The notes under the pieces are model-generated. The model was given only the letters and a program-made list of their open reading frames with translations, made no database searches and was not told the origin of the DNA. 50,328 bases of DNA from Epilinea sp044228875 (GTDB taxonomy: Bacteria > Chloroflexota > Anaerolineae > Epilineales > Epilineaceae), in NCBI GenBank assembly GCA_044228875.1, contig JBGAUA010000008.1, positions 1 to 50,328 on the forward strand. The letters run 5' to 3'. A program made the translations under genes and the position numbers. Shown here piece by piece: positions 33,726 through 40,338 of this stretch. The first letter of the stretch is position 1, and every line of letters begins with the position of its first letter.

Positions 33726-34769
33726 GTGGTGCTGACGGCCGCGCCCGCGCTCGTGGTGCTGCTCGGCGAACTGCCTGGACTGCACTGGACCCTCGACCTG
33801 CTGCGGCACTTCGCGTTCCTCGGCTTCGCGTCGCTGCTGGGCTGCGCCGGACTGCTGCTGCTCGCGGGCCTGGCGGTCTTCGTCGCCCTGCGGGGCGGAG
33901 GCGGCGCGGGGCCGGAGTACCCGGTCGGAGGCACATCGCTCTGCAAGCGCCCGCCGGCCTTCGCCGCCGCCCAGGGCTTCTCCGCCCAGGCGCAGCTCAG
34001 CACCCAGGACAGCCGGCGCATCGGGCTGGTCATCACCGAGGGCGGCGCGGACGGCGCGCCGGCGCGGGTGTACCAACATCCTAGCTGGCGCCAGGGCGGG
34101 CATCTCGGCGCCCCGGTGTTGGACGAGGCGGGCAACGTCTATGTGGTGCCAGTGCCCTACGTGCACACCCTGGACAACCCGGCGGAGCAGCAGAACACCA
34201 TCTACAAGGTGGAAGGGCTGACCGGCGAGATGCGTCCGCTGGTGGACCTCCCGGTGGCGGCGCCGCCCTCTGCCGCCAACCCTTATGGTCTCGTCGGCCT
34301 GACCTATGATTGCGACCTCCGCAGCCTCTACGCCAGCACCCTGTCCGGAAGCGACGAGACGGGACCGCGCGGCCGCCTGTACCAGGTGGATCCCTCGGCC
34401 GGCAAGGTGCGGGATATGATGGAAGGCATCGACGCCTTCGGCCTGACCACCTTCAACGGAGCCAGGGGCAAGCGGCTGTACGTCGGCCTGGCGCGCCACA
34501 GCGAGGTGGTGTCGCTGGCCTTGACGGCGGATGGCGGCTTCGGCGCCGAGGCGCCCCGCGCGGAGTTCTCGCTGGCCGGCCTGGGCGTTCACGGAGACGA
34601 GAAGGCGCGGCGCATCACCGTCGGCCCCGACCAGGCGATGGTGGTGCGGATCATGACCTTCGACTTCAATCTGGTGTCCAACAGCGAACGGCTGCAGACG
34701 GGCCTGCGCTACGTCTATGATGCCGATAGCGATCGATGGTCCTATGCGGACCGCTTCTCCATTGAATGA
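33726..34769 (+). CDS. Membrane-anchored beta-propeller-like protein, 5' end lost in gap
   Basis: The frame is open from the gap; a GTG lies at 33726 but the true start may be in the missing bases. Two hydrophobic helices come first (APALVVLLGELPG and FLGFASLLGCAGLLLLAGLAVFV), then an outer domain with repeated propeller-like strands: HLGAPVLDEAGNVYVVPVP, IYKVEGLTGEMRPLVDLP, YDCDLRSLYASTLSG, RLYQVDPSAGKVRDMMEGID, RLYVGLARHSEVVSLAL. This is the pattern of six- or seven-bladed propellers of the YVTN/NHL type. Function unknown. The frame formally extends back through the gap to GTG 33591 with a low-complexity Pro/Arg/Gly leader, which I do not accept. The regulator gene starts 42 bases downstream. 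Confidence 0.65.
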   Translation: MVLTAAPALVVLLGELPGLHWTLDLLRHFAFLGFASLLGCAGLLLLAGLAVFVALRGGGGAGPEYPVGGTSLCKRPPAFAAAQGFSAQAQLSTQDSRRIGLVITEGGADGAPARVYQHPSWRQGGHLGAPVLDEAGNVYVVPVPYVHTLDNPAEQQNTIYKVEGLTGEMRPLVDLPVAAPPSAANPYGLVGLTYDCDLRSLYASTLSGSDETGPRGRLYQVDPSAGKVRDMMEGIDAFGLTTFNGARGKRLYVGLARHSEVVSLALTADGGFGAEAPRAEFSLAGLGVHGDEKARRITVGPDQAMVVRIMTFDFNLVSNSERLQTGLRYVYDADSDRWSYADRFSIE

Positions 34770-34811
34770 AGCCAGCGAGCCACCGATGACCGAGGGCAGA
34801 GAGCCACCGAC

Positions 34812-36509
34812 ATGACCGATCGCAGTGACGTCACGACAGGACCGACGGCGCTGCCTCACGGCATCTGGACCCTGGGGTTGCTGCACAGCTTCCGCCTGGA
34901 GCGGGCGGGTCAGGTGATGCAGCGTTTCCAGCGCCGACTGCAGGACGAACTCCTGGCCTATCTGGCGCTGCAGCCGACCCGCGCCCACGGCCGCGACGAG
35001 ATCGCGCGGCTGTTCTGGCCCGACAAGCCCGTGAGCGTTGCCCAGCGGCGTCTCTCCCATGTCCTGTTCTTCCTGAACAAGGAGCTGAAGGAGCTGGGGC
35101 TGCCTGAAGGCACCGTCCAGGCCGACTACTACACCCTGCAGCTGGCTCCCGGCATCGGCACCGATGTACAGCAGCTGGAGGCGATCCTGGCCCGGGCGGC
35201 TCGGGACGCGGATCCCGCCCAGCGGCAGCGGTTGATGGCCAGCGCGCGGCAGGTCTACGGAGACGGCCTGCTGCCGTTGATCAGCCGCCCCTGGGTGGTG
35301 CTGGAGCGACAGCGGCTCGCCGAGCGGATCGCCGCGACGCTGCGATCGATGGCCACGGATGCGGACCGTGATTGGGAGGCATTGTCGTTCGCCCCGCAGC
35401 CTTCCGACCTGGTGGAAGCGGCGGACGGGCCGGCGATCGGCGTCGCTCCGGGCGCACTGCCGGTCGGCCAGGCTGCTCGCGGCCGGTCGCCGGGGCAGCG
35501 GGTGGAGGACCAGCTCCGTCAGGTCAGCGAACTGACGGCCTGGCTGGAGCGTATCGAGCCGCATCTCGCCGGTCCGGACCACGCGTCCTGGGTGGAACAG
35601 CTGGCGCAACGCGACACGGAGATCCGCCTGGCCATGGACTGGGCGTCCAGCGAGCAAGGCGCGCGGAGCGACGCTGGACTGGCTCTGCGGCTGTTGGCCG
35701 CGCTATGGCGCTATTGGTACCTGCGGGTGATGGTCGACCTCGGGCGTCAGTACGTGCGCCAGGTGCTGGTGGCCCGCCCGGCTCAGGAGAGCCGGGACTA
35801 TGCCCGGGCGGCCTATGCCGCGGGCTCCCTGGCGCTCTGCGCCAGCGACCACGACCAGGCTCGGCATTGGTTTGACGAGGCGCTGCAGCGCTCGCGGCGC
35901 CTGGGGGACGAATGGCTGGAGAGCCGCTGCCTGGCATCGCTGGGCGCCGTTGCCTACCAGGAGGGGGATCTGGCCGGCGCCCGGGAGCTCCTGGCGGAAG
36001 GGGCGGCGACCTTCCGGGCCAGCGGTGACCAGACCACGCTCGCCGGGGTGCTGCACAACGCGGCCCTCGTGGAAATCGACGCCGGCGACTTCGGTCGCGC
36101 GGAGGAGCTGCTGCGCGAGTACATGCAGCTCGGGCGCCGACTGGGGGACAAGACCATCACGGCCAACGGGCTGATGACCTTGGGTACCATCCTCGGCCAG
36201 TCGGGCGCTCTGGACCGGGTGGTCCCCTTGGTGGCCGAGGCGCAGCAGCTCTTCGAGGCCCAGGGGCATCTACCCGGTCTGGCCCTCTGCCACCGTTACC
36301 GCGCCTATATCGCCTCGGAGCGCGATCAGTTCGAGATCGCTCGCATCCACCTGGAGAGCAGTCTCAGCCTCTGCCGGGCGCTGAAGGACCTCGCGGGCGT
36401 CGGCGAAAGTCTGCGGCAACTGGCCGAGCTGCTGGAGAAGCAGGGTCAGGTCAACGAAGCGCTGGCGCTCTATCGGGAGGCGCTGCAGTTCCTGGACGCG
36501 CGCCGTTAG
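34812..36509 (+). CDS. SARP/BTAD-like transcriptional regulator with TPR repeats
   Basis: The 565-residue protein begins with a winged-helix domain of the OmpR-like SARP type (LQDELLAYLALQPTRAHGRD, IARLFWPDKP, RRLSHVLFFLNKELKELGL, about residues 38-100). A bacterial transcriptional-activator domain follows (about 115-190; IGTDVQQLEAILARA). The C-terminal half, from about residue 310, is a run of tetratricopeptide repeats (ARAAYAAGSLALCASDHDQA, CLASLGAVAYQEGDLAGARE, NEALALYREALQFLD). There is no NB-ARC/AAA ATPase between the two parts as in AfsR-type regulators. Its neighbours in the same direction are the propeller protein and the amine-oxidase-like lipoprotein, possible targets. A small repeat AGCCACCGA lies upstream at 34782 and 34796. 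Confidence 0.82.
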   Translation: MTDRSDVTTGPTALPHGIWTLGLLHSFRLERAGQVMQRFQRRLQDELLAYLALQPTRAHGRDEIARLFWPDKPVSVAQRRLSHVLFFLNKELKELGLPEGTVQADYYTLQLAPGIGTDVQQLEAILARAARDADPAQRQRLMASARQVYGDGLLPLISRPWVVLERQRLAERIAATLRSMATDADRDWEALSFAPQPSDLVEAADGPAIGVAPGALPVGQAARGRSPGQRVEDQLRQVSELTAWLERIEPHLAGPDHASWVEQLAQRDTEIRLAMDWASSEQGARSDAGLALRLLAALWRYWYLRVMVDLGRQYVRQVLVARPAQESRDYARAAYAAGSLALCASDHDQARHWFDEALQRSRRLGDEWLESRCLASLGAVAYQEGDLAGARELLAEGAATFRASGDQTTLAGVLHNAALVEIDAGDFGRAEELLREYMQLGRRLGDKTITANGLMTLGTILGQSGALDRVVPLVAEAQQLFEAQGHLPGLALCHRYRAYIASERDQFEIARIHLESSLSLCRALKDLAGVGESLRQLAELLEKQGQVNEALALYREALQFLDARR

Positions 36510-36541
36510 GTCGGCTTCGCAAAGCGGGCCGACGCCGCGGG

Positions 36542-36580
36542 CGACCGAGGGGACCGGCCAATGGCCGGTCCCCTCGGTCG
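36542..36580. terminator. Strong bidirectional hairpin terminator
   Basis: A perfect 18-base inverted repeat (36542-36559 and 36563-36580) with a three-base loop AAT lies between the convergent regulator (stop 36509) and secreted-protein gene (end 36603). There is no clear U-tract on either strand, but position and stability support termination for both. Confidence 0.75.
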
Positions 36581-36602
36581 TCGGATTGGACGCGGAGAAT
36601 GT

Positions 36603-37046
36603 CTACTTTGCCTGCAAGTCGACCTGGGTCATGCCCGGTACGGCATAGGCACCTTGGGTGGTGACGCCCGGCACCTCGACATAGTAGTCGTGGTCGTCGG
36701 CCCCGATCCCCGAGAAGCCGGCGAAGCCGTAGGCGCCTCCCGATCCGGACAGGGTCTGGCCGACCAGGATCGCCTCGGCCCCGACGCAGCGGTACAGGCT
36801 CACCGTTTCCTCGGGTGCGCCTTGGGTTCCAACCATGACGCGGCCACCGATCCCTCCCAGCGGCACCGGGGGCGGCTTGGGGAAGCCCAGGGGCACCGGG
36901 GGCGGCTTGGGGAAGGCGAGGATGCTCGCGCAGGCGTTCGGATCGGCGTGGATGGACGGCGTGGCCGCCGCCCCGCCCCAGACGACCGGCAGCAGGCAAG
37001 CCATGGCCAGCGAGCGAAGATGGCGGCGGACGAAGCGAATGAACAT
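36603..37046 (-). CDS. Small secreted protein with duplicated Pro-rich decapeptide
   Basis: The 147-residue protein has an AGGAG site 8 bases before ATG 37046 and a signal peptide (MFIRFVRRHLRSLAMACLLP, cleavage probably after IHA). Then come two exact copies of FPKPPPVPLG (30-base direct repeat at 36862-36885 and 36892-36915), followed by a compact beta domain (GGRVMVGTQGAPEETVSLYRC, LSGSGGAYGFAGFSGIG, YYVEVPGVTT). The domain looks like a small Ig- or CNA-B-like fold, of the kind in SdrD/carboxypeptidase-regulatory repeats; this is a shape-based guess. An open frame upstream to 37154 is ignored because the signal peptide and ribosome site fix the start. Confidence 0.7.
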   Translation of the reverse strand: MFIRFVRRHLRSLAMACLLPVVWGGAAATPSIHADPNACASILAFPKPPPVPLGFPKPPPVPLGGIGGRVMVGTQGAPEETVSLYRCVGAEAILVGQTLSGSGGAYGFAGFSGIGADDHDYYVEVPGVTTQGAYAVPGMTQVDLQAK

Positions 37047-37279
37047 GGCGATGCTCCTATGCCCCCGTGCGATTCCCGAGCACGGTATTCGAGGATGGAA
37101 GCAACCGCCGAAGATGGACGGTCCCCTCCAGGATGATGGAAAGGCGGGCGACAAACGGGCTCTAGGCCAAGCAGAGCGCAGGCATTATATCAACAATCGT
37201 CTGCCCCGACGCATTTGCCGGGCGGATGAAAACCGGCTGTTGTTCTAAGATTATTTGAAAGATGTTTTCACAATGCGAA

Positions 37280-39526
37280 CTATGCGTCGCTGCGCGTGGC
37301 GACGACGAGCCCCGTCGCCACGCGCCAGGGGGGGATCTCGCCGGCCATCCGTGCGGCGAATCGCGAGCGCAGCAGCGCCACCTCGGCCGCCGTCAGGGTT
37401 TCGGACAACCCGTGGGCGAAGACGGCTCCGTCGCCGAACCACCGTTCGAGGAGCATCGCGCCCGCTCCGAGCGTCAGCTCCTCCTGCCGCAGCTCCGCCT
37501 GCCGCAGGCGCAGTCCGGCGCCCTGGATCTCGGCCTGCAGCCCCTCCAGGTCCAGGGCGAGACCGGGCTGGGAGGCGAAGGCGGCGTCCTGGGCAGCCAG
37601 AGCGCGATCCATGAGCTCTGGCGGGACCTCCCGATCGCCGGCCAGGAGGTCCAGCGGCCGGGAGCCCGCACCCGGCAGGCGCAGTGCCAGCACCAGCCGA
37701 CCGCCGGGCCGCAACAGGTCGACCAGCGGCGCCAGCGCGGCGGCGCGGGCTTCGGCCCGGTCGCCTAGGGACGGCTCCCGTCCCAGGATGGCGTCGAAGC
37801 GCAGCGCTTCCTCGCCGCGCTGTCGGAGCAAGCGCGGCAGCTCCGCCGGAAGGCCGATCATGATGACCGGGCGCTCGGCCTCTGAGGCGCCGCCGCCGAG
37901 GGCGGCCAGGGCGTCCGCCTCCGGTCGATTCGTGGCCAAAGCGTATACGCCGCCTTCGGGCAGGCGGCGAGCCAGCTCCCAGGTGATGAGTCCGCTGCCG
38001 GCGTTCAGGTCCAAGGCGACAGCGTGGCGGGCCAATCCGGCTGCGGCCACCATGCTGTCGCGCAGGTCTGCCAGCCGAGCGGCCTGGTGGCCCTGGCTGC
38101 GCGCGAGCCAGCGCTGGCGCTCGCGACTCAGCTGCTCGCCGGTGAAGCTCAGACCGCCGCCAGCGTCGCCGGGCAGCGCGGCCGGCGCGGCGCTGTCGAC
38201 CATGGCGGCCAGCTGCGCCTCGCGCCGCCGCAAGATCGCCTGGCGGATGGCGCCTTCGTGGCCTTGCCCGCTCGGCTGGTAGAAGACGCGGCCCTGAAGC
38301 TCCCGGGGCAGGTATTGCTGGGCCACCCAATGGTCGCGGTAGGCGTGGGGATACAGGTAGCCCTTGCCGTGGCCGAGGCTTTCCGCGTCGCGATTGTCGT
38401 CTTTCAGCGGATCGGGCACCTCGTCGGCGCGGTCCTTCTGCACCGACCCCAAGGCGTCGAAGTAGGCCAGGGTGCTGTTGGACTTGGCGGCGGTGCACAG
38501 GTAGAGGGCGGCCTCGGCGAGATGGAACTGCCCTTCCGGAAGACCGACATAATCGAAAGCAGCGGCGCAGGCGCGGACCACCACGATGGCCTGTGGATCG
38601 GCCAGACCCACGTCCTCGGCGGCCAGGATAAGGAGGCGGCGGAAGATGAAACGCGGATCCTCCCCGGCGTAGACCATGCGTGCCAGCCAGTAGAGGGCAG
38701 CGTCGGGATCCGAGCCGCGTACGCTCTTGATGAAAGCGGAGATGGTGTCGTAATGCGAATCGCCTTCCTTGTCGTAGAGGACGGCGCGGCGTTGGATGGA
38801 CTCCTCGGCCACCGACAGGTCGATGCGCACCGGCCCGCCGGCGTCGGGGGCGGTGGTCTCGACCGCCAGCTCCAAGGCGTTGAGCAGGGCTCGGGCGTCG
38901 CCGGAGGCCACGTTGACCAGGTGCTCCAAGGCGTCGTCGTCGATGCACACGTCGCGGCGCCCATAGCCGCGCTCCGTGTCGGCGAGGGCCATCCGGGCCA
39001 CGCGCCGCAGGTCCGCGGCGTCCAAGGGGCGCAGCTGGAAGATGCGCGATCGCGAGACCAGGGCCTTGTTCACCTCGAAGAAGGGGTTCTCGGTGGTGGC
39101 CCCGATGAGAATGACCGTGCCGTTCTCCACCCATGGCAGGAGCGCGTCCTGCTGGGCCTTGTTGAAGCGGTGCACCTCGTCGACGAACAGGATGCTGCGC
39201 CGGCCGTGCAGGCCTCGGCGTTCCTGCGCGCCCTCGACGGCCGCGCGGATGTCCTTCACGCCGGCCAGGACGGCGTTGAGCGCTGTGAAGTGGGCCTCGG
39301 TGCTGCCGGCGATGACCCGGGCCAGCGTGGTCTTGCCCGTGCCGGGAGGCCCGTGGAAGATCAGGCTGCTGAGCTGGTCCGCCTCGATGGCCCGGCGCAG
39401 CAGGCGCCCGCGGCCGACGATGTGCTCCTGGCCCGCGAATTCGTCCAGGTTCCGCGGCCGCATCCGGTCCGCCAGGGGAGCGCCCTCGGCGGTCAGTTGC
39501 TGGCGGCGGTGGTCGAATAGGTCCAT
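37280..39526 (-). CDS. rarA: RarA/MgsA AAA+ ATPase fused to methyltransferase-like domain
   Basis: RarA is a clamp-loader-like AAA+ protein acting at stalled replication forks. The 748-residue product starts MDLFDHRRQ. The AAA part has Walker A GPPGTGKTT (59-67), Walker B SILFVDEVHRF, sensor GATTENPFFEVN, Arg finger region SRSRIFQL and the family C-terminal block YLPRELQGRVFYQPSGQG (about residue 410). From about residue 500 a second domain reads AVALDLNAGSGLITWELARRL and later GGRLVLALRLPG, like a Rossmann methyltransferase. This RarA-plus-domain fusion is known from cyanobacteria and Chloroflexota; catalytic activity of the second part is unshown. It is divergent from gmk. Confidence 0.88.
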   Translation of the reverse strand: MDLFDHRRQQLTAEGAPLADRMRPRNLDEFAGQEHIVGRGRLLRRAIEADQLSSLIFHGPPGTGKTTLARVIAGSTEAHFTALNAVLAGVKDIRAAVEGAQERRGLHGRRSILFVDEVHRFNKAQQDALLPWVENGTVILIGATTENPFFEVNKALVSRSRIFQLRPLDAADLRRVARMALADTERGYGRRDVCIDDDALEHLVNVASGDARALLNALELAVETTAPDAGGPVRIDLSVAEESIQRRAVLYDKEGDSHYDTISAFIKSVRGSDPDAALYWLARMVYAGEDPRFIFRRLLILAAEDVGLADPQAIVVVRACAAAFDYVGLPEGQFHLAEAALYLCTAAKSNSTLAYFDALGSVQKDRADEVPDPLKDDNRDAESLGHGKGYLYPHAYRDHWVAQQYLPRELQGRVFYQPSGQGHEGAIRQAILRRREAQLAAMVDSAAPAALPGDAGGGLSFTGEQLSRERQRWLARSQGHQAARLADLRDSMVAAAGLARHAVALDLNAGSGLITWELARRLPEGGVYALATNRPEADALAALGGGASEAERPVIMIGLPAELPRLLRQRGEEALRFDAILGREPSLGDRAEARAAALAPLVDLLRPGGRLVLALRLPGAGSRPLDLLAGDREVPPELMDRALAAQDAAFASQPGLALDLEGLQAEIQGAGLRLRQAELRQEELTLGAGAMLLERWFGDGAVFAHGLSETLTAAEVALLRSRFAARMAGEIPPWRVATGLVVATRSDA

Positions 39527-39536
39527 GACGGGATTG

Positions 39537-39542
39537 AGTATA
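39537..39542 (-). promoter_or_regulatory. -10 box TATACT before rarA
   Basis: TATACT (minus strand) lies 10 bases before ATG 39526, leaving at most a three-base leader. There is no ribosome site. Confidence 0.45.
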
Positions 39543-39633
39543 AGGCCGGCGGCCGGGATTGCTGGACAAGGCCCGCGGCCCGCGCCACAATTGCCAGCCG
39601 CCAGCAGCCGCCCACCGCAGGGAGAGTCCCGGC

Positions 39634-40338
39634 TTGAACCCATCCGCCATGCCGCCGCCCGATGACAACGCCAACCGCGCCGAGCCCGCTGAGCGCGTGG
39701 ACGAGAGCCAGCAGACCTCGGATGCGATCATCGCGCGCATCTTCAGCCCGCCGCCCCTGGTGCTGGTGGTTTCCGGTCCCTCCGGGGTCGGCAAGGACGA
39801 GGTCATCCACCGCATGGCGGGCCGCGGCCTGTCCTTCCATTTCGTGGTGACGGCCACCACCCGCCCACAGCGCTCGGGCGAGGTTGACGGTCATGACTAC
39901 CATTTCGTCTCCGTGGCGGAGTTCGCGGAGATGATCGACCAGGACGAGCTTCTGGAGCATGCCGTGGTCTACGGCGACTACAAGGGTATCCCCAAGCAAC
40001 AGGTGCGCGACGCCCTGGCCAGCGGCCAGGACGTGGTGCTGCGGGTGGACGTGCAAGGGGCCAGGAGCATCAAGCAGATCCTGCCGGAGGCTGTGTTCAT
40101 CTTCCTGATGGCCGAGAGCCTGGATGAGTTGGAACGCCGCCTGCGCGAGCGCAAGAGCGAGCCCCCCGATCGACTGAAGCTGCGCATCGCCACGGCGCGT
40201 CAGGAGCTGCGGCGGGTGCTGGAGTTCGACTACGTGGTCATCAACCGCCGCGACGAATTGGAGAAGACGGTCGACTTCATCCAGGCCATCATCCGCGCTG
40301 AGAAGCACCGGGTGAAGGCGCGCAACATCGTCGTCTGA
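39634..40338 (+). CDS. gmk: Guanylate kinase, plastid-like type
   Basis: The enzyme phosphorylates GMP to GDP with ATP. The P-loop is SGPSGVGKDEV, the GMP-binding region is TTRPQRSGEVDGHDYHFVS, then HAVVYGDYKGIPKQQVRDAL, DVVLRVDVQGA and a lid with Arg-rich ELERRLRERK. The combination GVGKD plus YKGIPK recalls plant organelle guanylate kinases rather than the YGTPR form of most bacteria. A GGGAGAG ribosome site at 39620-39626 favours the TTG at 39634; the alternative ATG 39649 would be five codons later and lacks one. An N-terminal extension of about 40 residues precedes the kinase fold. The priA start follows the stop without a gap, indicating an operon. Confidence 0.92.
   Translation: MNPSAMPPPDDNANRAEPAERVDESQQTSDAIIARIFSPPPLVLVVSGPSGVGKDEVIHRMAGRGLSFHFVVTATTRPQRSGEVDGHDYHFVSVAEFAEMIDQDELLEHAVVYGDYKGIPKQQVRDALASGQDVVLRVDVQGARSIKQILPEAVFIFLMAESLDELERRLRERKSEPPDRLKLRIATARQELRRVLEFDYVVINRRDELEKTVDFIQAIIRAEKHRVKARNIVV

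Noticed and set aside
37251..39860. 869-codon minus-strand frame over rarA in another phase
   Set aside because: Arg/Gly/Pro-rich noise; the overlapping frame has complete RarA motifs.
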